Part shown: positions 11,886 through 23,349 of the stretch, piece after piece
How the letters are laid out: every line of letters begins with the position of its first letter
Numbering within the stretch: the stretch's first letter is position 1
DNA from: Fragum whitleyi
Lineage: Eukaryota; Mollusca; Bivalvia; Cardiida; Cardiidae
Assembly: GCA_948146395.1 (NCBI GenBank)
Contig: OX411558.1
Span: 39,246,116 to 39,310,115 of the forward strand
DNA: 64,000 nt
Reading direction: 5' to 3'
Translations under genes and position numbers: made by a program
Notes under the pieces: generated by a model
What the model was told of the DNA's origin: nothing
Seen by the model: the letters and a program-made list of their open reading frames with translations, nothing else
Database searches by the model: none

Positions 11886-12435
11886 GTAATGCTATATGTC
11901 GGATGTCGTAATAAAGTAAGTTACAAAGTAAAACATGTATTCTCTCCTATCAAAGTCCTTCTTAATCGCTCGCTCGGAATCCGACATTTTTTAACATTAA
12001 CTATCCTATCATTGACTGATAACCTATACGATGGAAGAAAATGTAATTAAATATTTTCATGTTAGTGTGAATACTGGTTGGGAAATACAAGGAATCCATC
12101 GTTAGGTGCTCGCGCCGCGTCGTATAACTGAAGTAAATGTATGGGTAAAAGTGGTAATAAAGCCCAATTAGATAAATCACTAAAAGGGTAAACCTTCTGA
12201 GCTTGTATGTTTTTTTCCTAAAACCACTGCTCATCAAACATTACTGGTCATAACGTTTCTAAGAATCATCATACCTGTAAAATGTTTCCTGATCACTGTG
12301 GCACAGGGGCGGCTCAGTGCGAATCAGTTGTCTATATGTTTATAGGCAGTTACAACTGTTTCGCGCTTAGTGATCGGTATTTTAAAAACTTCTAAGATAT
12401 AATATCACTAAATATGTCCGAAGGGTATAGAATAA
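11886..12435. other. noncoding DNA with a SINE fragment
   Basis: A short SINE body fragment (GGAATCCATCGTTAGGTGCT) lies at 12087-12117. Nothing else recognised. Confidence 0.5.
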
Positions 12436-12442
12436 ACATTAA

Positions 12443-12712
12443 ATAAAAAACTTAATATTTCAATATTTCTGCAAAAATTGCCTTTTTCAAGAAAAATGAA
12501 ACAAATAATAATTTAAATCGTAACAACCATTTTAAATTTATCTCGTAAAGGATATCATATCCTTTATGAGATTAATTTAAAATGGCTGTATCGTTTTAAA
12601 TTATTTTGTAGTAGTGATAAGACTTGTTTCATTTTTCTTGAAAAGAGCATTTTTTGTCGAAATATTGAAATATTGAGTGTTTTTATTGAATGCTCTAAGA
12701 TATACCTTTTTC
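12443..12712. repeat. near-perfect 270 bp foldback
   Basis: Arms run from CAATATTTCTGCAAAAATTG (12460) to GAAATATTGAAATATTGAG (12658) and include TTTCAAGAAAAATGAAACAA opposite TTGTTTCATTTTTCTTGAAA. The centre is GATATCATATCC. No coding capacity; MITE-like. Confidence 0.8.
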
Positions 12713-12875
12713 GCGTGACAGAACGTAGAGTTTTTCGTCTGCTTTGTCAATCGTCATAATAAATTAGTTACGTTTGGCAACGCTCTAACACACAACTGCT
12801 AATCAAAAAGTAACATGCAATTTGTCAGAAAAAAATCTGAAACACATCGGCGACTTGATGTGCTTAACCCCAACC

Positions 12876-13016
12876 CTGCGTTCGGGATGTAAAATCGTTT
12901 TGCAATCGTTTTGAGTTGTTGCCTCGCTTTGCACGTGAACATGCGTGCAAAGCGAGGTATCATTTAGAAAAACGTTTCGCTAACGTTTTCATTCTGAACG
13001 CCGCGCAGGTTATGGT
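12876..13016. mobile_element. foldback MITE-C copy
   Basis: CCTGCGTTCGGGATGTAAAA at the left, the CTCGCTTTGCACGTG / GTGCAAAGCGAG hairpin in the middle and ATTCTGAACGCCGCGCAGG at the right. Confidence 0.8.
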
Positions 13017-13904
13017 TCGATATCAATCGGGAACCGTCCGCTATTTTATGGAATAGTAATGTTCCGTTTGGTCCGGGATACCTTCCAATTTACGAAAATG
13101 CACGAGCAATTTTCCGGCTGGGTCCGATTCTTCCGTCCGATATGTGCAGTAAGTGTTTGCAAGAAATGGAGCAACCGGAACCAATCGGAAAAAAAATCCT
13201 TCAAAATAAACTCGCTTTCAAACTTGGTCTGTATTTTCGGAATCTATGAATTAAGTTTGAGTGTTACATATTATGCACGTGATATATTGGGAAATATACA
13301 TAGATGTACAAGTATCAAAAGTCCAAAAAATACCTGTATATAGGGCCTACTAACTTCTAGCAGTGTGACGTCAACTTAATATTTATGATGTAATATCGGC
13401 ACATATACGTCATACAGAATTGGCATGAATGACCATTTTTAAATACAAAAACTAAACAAGGAAACAGCTATATGAATACTTTAAGCACAACTCGAATTAA
13501 AATGCGCTATTTTGAATATGACTACTTAAGGCCAGTTTACGTTAGTACTGAAGCCTCGATAATTTAGGTATTAGTTATTTCAAGTGCCTTCCGTATATCA
13601 TATTCTTTTGCGGGATAAATACAAGTCTACAGGCTCTGGCTTCAGTGGATAACTCTACGGGTTTTCTTCTTAAAGAGATTCCTTCGTCTACGGAAATGTC
13701 TCCGTCATTAAGTGATACAAGTCTTGAAAGCTGTTCATTATAATAGTTTCTATGTTAGTCACTCCCTGTCTTTTACATTAGTTACCGGGGCACAAGCAAA
13801 GCAGGGTATATAAGCCGTAACGCTGGATTTTACTTAAGTCTCTTTGCTCTTTCATGATACAAGCGATTTTTTTCCGTTACAATATAAGATGTGGAACTAA
13901 ATGT
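13017..13904. other. noncoding DNA, nothing recognised
   Basis: A 94-residue open frame at 13059-13343 has no recognisable domain and no splice context, and is not annotated as a gene. Confidence 0.4.
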
Positions 13905-14258
13905 AAAATACCGTGTATCATGATAATGCGACGGAAATGAAATATCGTGTTTCGTGACAAGGTGACGGAAATAAGATATGATGCCCCAAGAAACAGCGTC
14001 CGAAACGAAATATCGCGTATCATAATACGATGACGGAAACGAAATTTCGTGTATCATGGTACTGGGAAGGAAATGAAGCATAGTGATAATGCGGCGACGG
14101 AAATGAAATATCGTGTATCGTGATACTCCGACGAAAATGAAATAACTTTTATCATTATACTGTCACGGAAATGAAATATCGTGTAACATGGTATGGTAAC
14201 GTAAATTACATCGCATTGATAATACTACAGACAAGCTACGGAAATGAAATGCCAGGTA
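13905..14258. repeat. diverged minisatellite, unit about 34-36 bp
   Basis: About ten units built on GACGGAAATGAAATATCGTG followed by TATCATGATAC. Unit starts lie near 13927, 13963, 13998, 14031, 14065, 14092, 14128, 14162, 14198 and 14236. Units differ by substitutions and small indels. Confidence 0.75.
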
Positions 14259-14379
14259 CCGCGTTAAACATGTACATAAAGGTAAAGAAGAGCGTCATAT
14301 CAACTTTTTTGGAAGCTTCTTGATCGAAACTTCGTAACTCCTATTTGTGGAATGGGAACCGAAAGACTTTTGATTGTAA

Positions 14380-14382
14380 TAT

Positions 14383-14461
<79 letters not shown>

Positions 14462-14472
14462 TTCATTTATTT

Positions 14473-14528
<56 letters not shown>

Positions 14529-14531
14529 TTT
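14380..14531. repeat. ATTT microsatellite
   Basis: About 38 ATTT units with two interruptions near 14461-14477. The two plus-strand frames through it (Ile/Tyr/Leu/Phe repeats) are artefacts. Confidence 0.95.
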
Positions 14532-15581
14532 TCATTTCTTTTCATGTTTTGAAAATAATATTAATAACAGTAGTAAAACACAATTGGAGCGAAATTACAA
14601 AAAAATGACACAAACGTTGCAGGTTTGGTAGAATTAAACCCTGCTTTCGTTTATTTACAAAAAATGAAGCTATAGGAGAGAATTTTTTCTGTGATTTAAA
14701 TTTTTTTCCATCTTTTTACGCCTTAAAAAGTGATTATATATAAGATAATCGTTTGTGTTCTGCGTATGATCGACAGATATTTGTCATCCGTGAAAATAAA
14801 ATGTTGATTTCGTTGTAAACTCAGTTAAATATAAATTAACCTTACTCCGAAACAAACAATTATTTCCAACTTCTTGGATTAAAAAAGAAAAAAAAAAGAA
14901 GAAAAAAAATAAATTAATAAAAAAAAATCGTATAAAGGGTAAAAACAAAGCAAACGTGCATGAACACTGCCTCACTTATTCAAATGATATTAACAGACAA
15001 TAAGCATGCTGTATTCATTAAATATGGAATGCACGACAATGATTAAACGAGTGGATGGAAATCAGAATCGCCACAGAAAACAATTTAAATAACGGAACGT
15101 GGAAATTGGAAAAACATAAATCTTATTATGATTAACGACTCAAACAGATTGTTCTATATGTTAGAAGAAATGTTCGCAGTTGTGAATAATGTAATCCATT
15201 ATCATCTCTTACTTTTAACTTGTCAGTGAGTAGCCTTAATACGAGTCATTGTATTTACGGCAAATTGATTTGATTTGATGCTGCTTTGCATGTTATTGCA
15301 TAAATTCTGCTTGTCTGGACCCCATTGTGAAAAGAATAACCATTGGTTAGATTTTCAATGCTACATGTAGTAAATTACATCAAAATTAGCCCTCCGTTCA
15401 GGATACGAAAGCGCTCGCCGCTAACAATTATAAAGACAAACAGTCCTTTTTTAACGAACCGCAGGCGCTAAACTTCATCCCACTGAAATCCTTTATTTTT
15501 ATTTATTTTATTTTTTTTTTATTTAAGTCATGAGGTAAAAATATTTGTTATTCATTAATTCCACCCTTCAGAAGATTAATT
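14532..15581. other. noncoding DNA, nothing recognised
   Basis: An A-rich stretch lies at 14880-14930 and a fragment resembling a MITE-C left end (CCGTTCAGGATACGAAAG) at 15395. No coding exon seen. Confidence 0.4.
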
Positions 15582-15838
15582 GAGCCGCCGCCATAGCGCA
15601 GTTGGTAGCACGTTGGACTATCGATCTAGAGTTCACGGCTTCGATCCCCGACGGCGGCACTCATTCTTTCTGATTATTTGTCTCTCATCACTGGGTCGAC
15701 CTATGTGGGATAGCAGCTGGAGGCTAGGTAAGGATGTTATGGTAGTACTGGTGTAAGAAATACCAGGAATCCAGCCGCAGCTATATATCTGAGAAAATGT
15801 TTAAAGCGGCGAATAAACCCATTCAAACAAACAAATCA
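15582..15838 (+). mobile_element. tRNA-derived SINE, complete copy
   Basis: Best copy in the window. The tRNA-like head has an A-box TAGCGCAGTTGG and a B-box GGCTTCGATCCCC, then a conserved body (GGGATAGCAGCTGGAGGCTA, AGAAATACCAGGAATCCAGC) and a 3' end AAAGCGGCGAATAAACCC with a CAAA tail. The pol III boxes and the head-body-tail order identify a SINE; it has no protein-coding role. Confidence 0.85.
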
Positions 15839-16059
15839 GAAGATTAATTGACCAAACAAAACGAAATCACGAGATTTCCGAGAAAATCGATAAAGGTAAA
15901 CTACTCCGCAATTTTTGTTTGCTGTGTTAGTCTCTAGCCGATTATCGCAAGCGTCTCAAGCAAGCACACCGTTTAGAATAGCTTATGTTTGCTAGCGCTT
16001 TGCTTTCTGATTTTCAGATTTGTTTAAAATAACTTCAAATCTATGTCTAACCAAGAGTT

Positions 16060-16400
16060 ACAGTTTATCATGCAAAGAAGCCTGTATTGACCTGATATCA
16101 CCTGTCGATAACATAACATGATATCAGGCAGTCGATTTTTAGAAACAATTTGAATACACTTTCGGCCAAATTTCTTTGATTTTTCAGGGTTAATAATATA
16201 TTAAAGCGCTAAAAATTATGATAAATGGAATAACATATTAGTGTCTTAAAATATCAATGTTATCTAGTCTCGGCTGCGAGAAATTATCATGACTCGGCAA
16301 AAAGCCTCGGCATGATAATTTCTCCCAAACTCGACCAGATAACTTGACATTTAAAGACACTTACATGTTATTCTCAATTTTTAGAATTTGGGGCGGGTCG
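16060..16400 (+). mobile_element. foldback MITE-B copy 1
   Basis: Starts ATCATGCAAAGAAGCCTGTA with TGACCTGATATCACCTG, then a large hairpin around CTCGGCAAAAAGCCTCGG (arms GAAATTATCATG / CATGATAATTTC), and ends GACACTTACATGTTATTC. Other copies lie at 18060-18395 (inverted) and 26615-26868. Confidence 0.7.
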
Positions 16401-17299
16401 TCAAAGACTTGCTTCAATGGGTTAAACCCCGTCAATAAAGGGGAGAAAACGTAGATTTATCATAAAATCTGATCGCCAAAAGTTGACAAATATCTGTGTA
16501 CACATGCATCAGCAAACATAGGTGACCAAAAAAAAAAAAAGAGAAACATGACAAAGGTTAACTTTTTTTTCTTTTTTTTTCTTGGGGTGGGGGTGGGGGT
16601 AAAAAGAGACAACAACAACATAAATAACAACAGCATCAACGGCAAAATAATTCTGAACAGGTCCTTTGAAAGACAGATCCAGTAATGAACAAAACATTTA
16701 TTATGATTTTCGCTCGATGGTTACTAAAAGACTGCAAATATAGCTTTTCCAGCTGTATTTACTACATATAGTTCTCATGAACATATTTCTTTTTCGTGGA
16801 TAGGATGTTATTGTCAACAAAAGGTTAATTAAATTGACATCAGTTAATTAAACGCGCCGTTTACCTAATCATTATGTTCTATACAACTGGAATTTCAGTA
16901 CCACTGGTGCTTTGATATCCATATCGAATACAAAGATAAAATTGGTGACAATTATTTTCAAACACGCCACACCGTTCTTGGAAAATGATGGAGCGCTCGA
17001 GACGATATCGTTTGTCTTTCAGATGTGAATAGTCTTGCATATTTGTAGGTCATGACAATGAATAAAACACTTACTTCGTGATTATTCGTGTATAGTATTT
17101 CATTGTCAAAAGATTCATTTCACACTAATTAGAATAAATGAAGTTTATTGATTTGCCAGAATTTTCAGGTAGGATTCCGGTATTAAGCCTTTGGTAGGTG
17201 ACAAAATGTCGTAACTATAGCTTGAACAAAAGTGTTTTTAAAACATACTGGTCTTCAATATACAATGCGCTTTCAACTTCAAAACCGTCAATTAGTATT
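16401..17299. other. noncoding DNA, nothing recognised
   Basis: Poly-A, poly-T and GGGGTGGGGGT low complexity at 16528-16602. No coding exon seen. Confidence 0.4.
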
Positions 17300-17572
17300 A
17301 GTGACCCGTCACGCGAAAAGGGACCATCTGGGAAATCTGGTAATTAAATATTTGTAAAAAAGATTGGGTCCAACATAGGTCAACCAGAGGTCGCATTCCA
17401 AAAATTCTTTCACTGGAAGGTAGATTGATCATTCTTGATTAAGAAAATAAGCACATTGTGAACAGTTTCTACCCTAGTCAGTCTACGCAATCAGCGCAGT
17501 CTGACTAGGGTCGACAATTTACGCACTTCCTAGATGGCCCCTTTTCGCGTGACGGGTCACATTTGGTATTTC
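17300..17572. mobile_element. foldback element G, copy 2
   Basis: Terminal inverted repeat of about 30 bp: TGACCCGTCACGCGAAAAGG at the left, CCTTTTCGCGTGACGGGTCA at the right. An inner hairpin has CCCTAGTCAGTCTACGC paired to GCAGTCTGACTAGGG. No coding capacity. Confidence 0.8.
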
Positions 17573-17624
17573 CGCAGAAAGATTAACTTGTAAGAAGCAG
17601 ACAGTGAAGGCTCAGACCAGACTG

Positions 17625-17990
17625 CATACATTACAGAAAAACTTGTGTTAAGCGACCACTTAGGGGACCAACAAAAATCGGTCGTTTATTGGAATGGTCG
17701 CTTAAAACAAAATATCATGATAAATGTGACAGGTCATTTTGATTGCATTTATAAATTGTCGGTCAAGTCGTATGGAATCGTATGATGTTCGAATCCATTA
17801 GAATCGTCTTATTGAGACGCTTCTAATGGGCTCCAACATTATAAGTTTCATAATAACCATAATAATCTTTTTGTTAAGAATGTCCTCTTTTTGAGAGAAT
17901 TTGCTTACGATGAAGGGACTTTCTATGGAGTCGCTTAAAATGGTCGCTTAATAGACGTGGCCGCTCGAACAACATCGACTGTATCTTTAC
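17625..17990 (+). mobile_element. element K, copy 1
   Basis: Contains TTAAGCGACCACTTAGGGGA near the left end, an internal hairpin TTAGAATCGTCTTATTGAGA, and AATAGACGTGGCCGCTCGAA at the right. An inverted second copy occupies 25262-25705 in the innexin intron. Confidence 0.65.
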
Positions 17991-18059
17991 AGTCTGATCT
18001 TAAAAGTAGTCCCTACTGTTTGTCAAAGCATTTTGTGTACCATGCCGTTAACAGCATTT

Positions 18060-18395
18060 AGAGGGCGATAGAGATTAACATGTAAGTGTATTAAAATACC
18101 ATTATTATCTGGTCGAGATTCGGAGAATTTATCATGACGAGGCTTTGCCGAATCTTGATAATAAATAGCAGCCGAGACCAGATAATATTGATATTTTAAG
18201 ACGCTTTCATGTTATTCTATTTATCATGCAATCATTTTTCATCGCTTAATCATAACAAACTCTTTTACGGAAATTCAGATGAAATGTATGCACATTGTTT
18301 CTAATAATAGACTGTCTGATATCATGTTATATTATCAGAAAGGTGATATCAGGTCAATACAGGCTTCATTGCATGATAAAATAAGAACATCGCAG
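18060..18395 (-). mobile_element. foldback MITE-B copy 2
   Basis: Inverted relative to copy 1. It begins TTAACATGTAAGTGTATTAA, has a central hairpin around GACGAGGCTTTGCCGA, and ends GGCTTCATTGCATGATAAAA. Confidence 0.7.
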
Positions 18396-19439
18396 TCTTT
18401 CTACATCTAAACACATTTGCAAGAGAATTTTTCGTCGAGATTCCGAATAGATTAGGAACCAATTTTGCGCCCAGAGGCCTCGTTATAAGTACGTCAGGTG
18501 TAATAGACTTTCTTCGAGCCAGGTGTTTCAGACTATCTTCAAGTAAATCAGTTATTTCTATGATTATTTTTTCTTATACGAGTATTAACCTTTCATTCTT
18601 ATGCAGATTGAAATTGCATGCTCTCATTTGCGTTCAATATTTTAAGCAATTAAAATAAATATTGAATAAACTTAGGAATCGTAGCCCTGCGTTCATATTA
18701 ACTAAACGTCCACGGATGCTTAAAATTGTTCATCTCTTTGCTATTAAAAACTGATAGAAAATGAATCTTTGTTCATACCGGCGCTAAGAAAGACAACTCT
18801 ATAGAATGAGATATCTGCATGGAATCAAATGTTATCACCCTTGAAATTGGTTTTGTCTGTCGTGTATTCCGCGGTTCTTACCCTATACAAGCTGAAAAAG
18901 GCCTTTCAAAATTGTATTAGAATCAAAGTACTGGATACACTAACAGTTAGTCTGTAACTTTCATGGTTAGACTGTATTGAAAATAATGAATTTTAAGCTC
19001 ATCTGATTTTTTTAATGGAAAATCAGGTGGCTTAGATAAAGATCATACTTCCCGTGTCTGTAGGCTGGTCCATATCATCATTGCATGCTTAACGCGGGAT
19101 GTTAGACAAGGATAAAAGAATAAAGCCTTCTATGACTAGAAATATTTATAACAATACGATACATGGTTTTTATAAAACAAAGCTGTAGATAGAGGGGGTA
19201 TTTTTAATTCGAAATAAAATTATTACAATATTTTCACGAATCATATATATTTGGTACTCATTGGAATCGTCTCGTCTAGACAATTCAAACGAACACCCAA
19301 AAGTTATGCTTTCATGAAAAATAAAGATTTTAGACTAGAAATACCCCCCTCTTATCTGTACCGTGGTATAAAAAATCATATGATTGCCCCGCCCCCTCTC
19401 CCCTCCCCCCCGCCATGACACACCCCTCAAAAGTAAGTC
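18396..19439. other. noncoding DNA, nothing recognised
   Basis: No coding exon or clear repeat seen. A C-rich run lies at 19388-19412. Confidence 0.4.
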
Positions 19440-19868
19440 AGCAATCATCGTAAGCGCGTGCAAGTAACTGAACCCTAAAACCAAAAAGATTTACGTTCTA
19501 AGAGAAAGTGAACACTTTTCATCGTTTGGTTACCAAAGCCTCAAAGCTTCAGTCTTAACCTTAAGTGCACCGGCCCCTACTTAGTCTCCGCCCTAAGAGG
19601 GCAGTAATCATGAATCGAAGGATGGCAACCAAATCCTCGTAACTTCAGCTTGGAAAAAGCTGAAGTTACGAGGTTTTGGTAATCAAACGATGAAAGGTGT
19701 TCACTTTCTCTTAGAACGTAAATCCTTTTGGTTTAAGGGTTAAGTAATTTGCACGTGCTTACGATGATTGCTGACTTACTTTTGAAAGAGCCAAAAATAT
19801 TGAAAATTAAACTACATGTAGCCAAATTACGTCACGGCTAAGCCACGCCCTATCAGTTGAATGATAAC
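19440..19868. mobile_element. MITE-D, rearranged double copy
   Basis: Two MITE-D halves appear back to back. 19455-19600 resembles the inverted right half (ATCGTTTGGTTACCAAAGCCTC), and 19600-19868 resembles a normal copy with the CGTAACTTCAGCTT hairpin and the terminal CACGCCCTATCAG. Confidence 0.6.
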
Positions 19869-20119
19869 GCAGAATACATGTATTCAATTTAAGTTCATAT
19901 GTACTAGTTATACAAATAGCTGTTATACTTGATAATTTCAATCTAAATCATTTAAAATAACATCAGAAAAAATGTTTTCATAATTGAAGCATTTTTCCTT
20001 TTTATGCCTTATAAAAGCGTTTTTAGTCTATAATATGAACAATTGTTAGGATATTTCGATAAATATATCGTCCGATAATCAGTAAAAAAAAATGCTCAAA
20101 CTTCAACTGTAACTTATTA

Positions 20120-20152
20120 AAATTGTATTTTTTTTTTTTTTTTTTTTTTTGT
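20120..20152. repeat. poly-T tract
   Basis: Run of about 24 T. Confidence 0.9.
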
Positions 20153-20242
20153 CGAAATAATTATTGTAATGCGAAGAAAAAATAAAATATCATATATCGT
20201 AAAGTGAAATTTAGATATTTAACAATGATTCAAATATGAATT

Positions 20243-20406
20243 TTAAGGTAGTTGACCCGTAATAGTTCTACAACATCTAAAAGTAATGAAATTTAACAGT
20301 GTTAATCGAGATTTCCTAATGATTTTCATTAGGAAACCTTGGCTAACATTGTGAAAGAATATGTGGTCCGAAATGTTACGGATCTATTACGGGTCCACTA
20401 CCTTAA
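20243..20406. mobile_element. 164 bp MITE with TTAA ends
   Basis: Terminal inverted repeats GGTAGTTGACCCGTAATAG and CTATTACGGGTCCACTACC, flanked on both sides by TTAA. The inner hairpin is TTTCCTAATGATTTTCATTA. A TTAA flank is the target signature of piggyBac-type transposons, although the GG/CC termini are not the usual ones. Confidence 0.75.
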
Positions 20407-20427
20407 GCCTAGTGTGACAATGTTGCT

Positions 20428-20916
20428 TACAGTTTAGAACATAGTAAAATTAAGACGATGAATGGTTTTGGAATGAATTTGAATGATTGTGTGGAATATA
20501 TGTAAATATATTCAAGGGAGATAACCCAATATCGTTAATTTTGTTCAGGATGAACAATTTGATATTTATTACCTCATTTTCAGCATTTTTGAATGGTTTT
20601 GGTGATTGTTTAGAACGGACGAATGGAGCACTGATAAAATTGGATAAAGAATTTTTTTCAAAATAAATAGATCTATAGCTAAATAAAGCGCATTTTCACT
20701 TACATAATTGAAGTAATTAGCGTATGGTTGGTTATTGAAAAAAGGAAGCTTTTTATAGAACTTACATGCTTATTTTATTAAACGGAGATTATTAATATTA
20801 ATATGAATTATCTCCGTTCGATTTCACTCAAAGTTCACTCAAAATTCACTCATCCCACTCCTAAAATTTATTCCAATATCATTCATGTCGTCAATTTCAC
20901 GATTTTGTTATCTGTA
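20428..20916. mobile_element. MITE-A copy 5, apparently a head-to-head recombinant
   Basis: Both ends look like the same MITE-A half in opposite orientation: TACAGTTTAGAACATAGTAA with GATGAATGGTTTTGGAATG at the left, and the inverted form TATCATTCATGTCGTCAATT with GTTATCTGTA at the right. Normal copies have two different halves. Confidence 0.6.
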
Positions 20917-21316
20917 CCACAAGGAAAAAGACATCAACTTAATTCTTTTGATCTCGGAGTCTAATTTCAATGAATACGGTCTTGTTTCGCAAATAGCTCC
21001 CAAGTTCAAAGTGTATACAAAAAAGTGATTGTAAAAATATTTAGCATTTTTAAGCTTTCAAGAGACTCTTAAAGTAATGGATACATAAAAATCTCATTTG
21101 GATATTTTTATTGCCCTACATTTGTGAAGAGGGGATTAACATTACAGACCTTTACTGTGTAGAATAATAAACTCCATTTGTTAAGGTGTTTGACCCCATT
21201 TTAAGAATTACAAGTTAATTTGTCGTCAATTATTAAAACTTTCTGCCCGCAAAATGACGAATTGTTCTTTATATTAAAGCCACATTTACTTTGTTTGCTT
21301 ATTAATTTATTTGAAT
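20917..21316. other. noncoding DNA, nothing recognised
   Basis: No coding exon or clear repeat seen. Confidence 0.4.
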
Positions 21317-21577
21317 GGGGTTAAACGCTGCTTTCAACAATCTTTCAGTTATATCGTGGCGGCTGGGGCACCTACCAATAAATTCCTTGTATTTCTTTCA
21401 CCAGTACTACCATAACATCATGTTCTTACCTCCAGCTTCTGTCCCACATAGGTTTACGATATCAACCCATTTGTGAAAGTTAAATAGTCGGAAAAGATGA
21501 GTGCTTCCGTCGGGAATCGAACCCTGGACCATAAGAATAATAGTCCGATGCGCTACCAATGCGCCATGACAGCGGCA
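21317..21577 (-). mobile_element. tRNA-derived SINE
   Basis: Inverted full-length copy. It shows GGGTTAAACGCTGCTTTCAA (3' end), ATTTCTTTCACCAGTACTAC (body) and GGGAATCGAACCC (B-box complement) to CGCTACCAATGCGCCATGAC (A-box region). Confidence 0.8.
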
Positions 21578-22300
21578 GCTATTTTCACGATGTAACTAGT
21601 TGTAACTTAGAGCAACAAACCTAGATTCCTCGTTCACATCTAAGGGTGGAGTTGTTTTGTTTATAAACAAGAGATACTTTGCATATAACTGCATCAGTAA
21701 CAGTAAAGCTGCATCATGAAGCGCAAATAAAGCTCCTATAAACATAAATTAATGACATGTGATTTCAGCATTTTGTGCGTGAAATATAGGGTAGGAATAT
21801 GAAAGCACAAGCGAAATATTTCCCTCTTATAATACCATTACCTTCGCAAGATTTATCGGATTTTTAAATAAGCTTGCAGGCAACAAAGCTTGAAAATATA
21901 TGACATGATAATAACTATATGGAAACCTAAAATAGCTTTGAAATACGCCCCTGCTTGAAGTAAAATGAAATTCAAGATACGAAAAAGATTAAGTCGTCTA
22001 TGAATGATTTTTAAAATCGTACTAAAATTCATGTAAACTTTGGTCACAATTCCGTTTCTGTTAGCGATTTCGTTATTTTAGGAAATATAATTGTCTATTG
22101 CGTACACAAAAAAGCCTGCCTTAGCTTGATTCAATGTAATAAGCATTGCAATCGTACAACAGTCATTTTTTATGCACTAAATACATGTAAACGTTACATT
22201 TAATTAAGAGACTTGCTATTTTTGCGATCCGGTCAATATCGACACTGTATTTCAATTGGTTCTATTTGTCGCTTTAATGACTCGTTGTTCACTCCACAAG
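21578..22300. other. noncoding DNA, nothing recognised
   Basis: No coding exon or clear repeat seen. Confidence 0.4.
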
Positions 22301-22382
22301 AGTTTGTTTCATAACCCGATTTTGTCACATACGTTATATAATAACGTATATGACAAAAAATCGGGTAATGAAACACTTGTCT
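22301..22382. repeat. 80 bp hairpin
   Basis: TTTCATAACCCGATTTTGTC pairs with GACAAAAAATCGGGTAATGA around ACGTTATATAATAACGT. It explains the spurious 129-residue frame across it. Confidence 0.8.
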
Positions 22383-22620
22383 ATTGTCTATTGAGTCGAG
22401 AAGCGTTCATAGAAAAAAGACATCACAAAATAAGAGATACCGTGCTTTTTGACTGCAACTGCAATAATAAACAAGAAGAATTATTAGGACATCAAAATGC
22501 CATAAAGCGAAATTGGTTGCAGCTGCTATTTGTATATTCTGCAACATGTATGCATGTATGTACTCTACTTTATTCCATAGTATACATGTACATGCTTCGC
22601 GTTGATTTGTTTGTTTGCCC

Positions 22621-22872
22621 ATATGGGGTTAAACGCCGCTTTTAATCATCTTTCATCTGAAGCACCTAACAATGGATTCCTGGTATTCCTCACACCAGTA
22701 CTACCATCACACCCTTTCATAGCCTCCAGCTACTATCCCACATAGTTCCACGATTAGCAACCTATTGGAGGGAGAAAAATAGTCGGAAAGGATGAGTGCC
22801 GCCGTCGGGAATCGAACCTTGAACATTTAGAATGAGAGTCCGACGCGATAACACTGCGCTATGACGATGGCT
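22621..22872 (-). mobile_element. tRNA-derived SINE
   Basis: Inverted copy with GGGTTAAACGCCGCTTTTAA, CACCAGTACTACCATCACAC, GGGAATCGAACCTTG and an A-box complement near CACTGCGCTATGACG. Confidence 0.8.
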
Positions 22873-23149
22873 TTCCAAATCAGTATCGAATGAAACTTTT
22901 GCATGAATTGGTATCGCATCTTATAGGTGTAAAGAGGCTAAACCATTTATTAATTACATATTAACTTTTTGCATTTTAAGAAAGAAGATCAACAGTGGCT
23001 TCATTTCGTATGACTTAACATTATCAATCGAAAGAGTAAAGAAAGCAAATTTCTCGATGTACATGTACTAACTTACCTTTTTAGTAATAAACTTTTCATT
23101 AAAGAAAAAAAACTATTGATGCTAGTTAACCTATCGTTGCTATTTGTAG

Positions 23150-23201
23150 GCTAGACAGAATTCTAAGAAGCATCGACAGAAACTCGGTGCCCGTTAACAA
23201 G
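23150..23201 (+). pseudogene. possible relic of the innexin TM1 exon
   Basis: Preceded by an AG (TATTTGTAG). It reads in the same phase as the innexin exon at 23941: LDRILRSIDRNSVPV against LDKVLGSIGSYSGLV. 28 of the first 38 bases match, including GAAGCATCG. Similarity then stops and the frame closes at 23255 or soon after. Chance similarity cannot be excluded. Confidence 0.35.
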
Positions 23202-23349
23202 AGTACCATGATGGCCCTATATCCCTCACCTTCGTCCCCCTTCTTGTTAAACTGAATTGAAATGCCACATAAGTCAAAAGGTCTTTCCTCATGACTAGTC
23301 AAACATCCTGGAAAAGTTTGAGAAAGATACAACTAACACTTTGACATCT

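Noticed and set aside
13059..13343. 94-residue open frame as a small gene
   Set aside because: No domain, no splice or polyadenylation context and only moderate length for AT-rich DNA.
14345..14608. Ile/Tyr/Leu/Phe-rich frames resembling membrane segments
   Set aside because: Translation of an ATTT microsatellite.
22256..22645. 129-residue open frame
   Set aside because: It runs through an 80 bp hairpin and into an inverted SINE; no recognisable domain.
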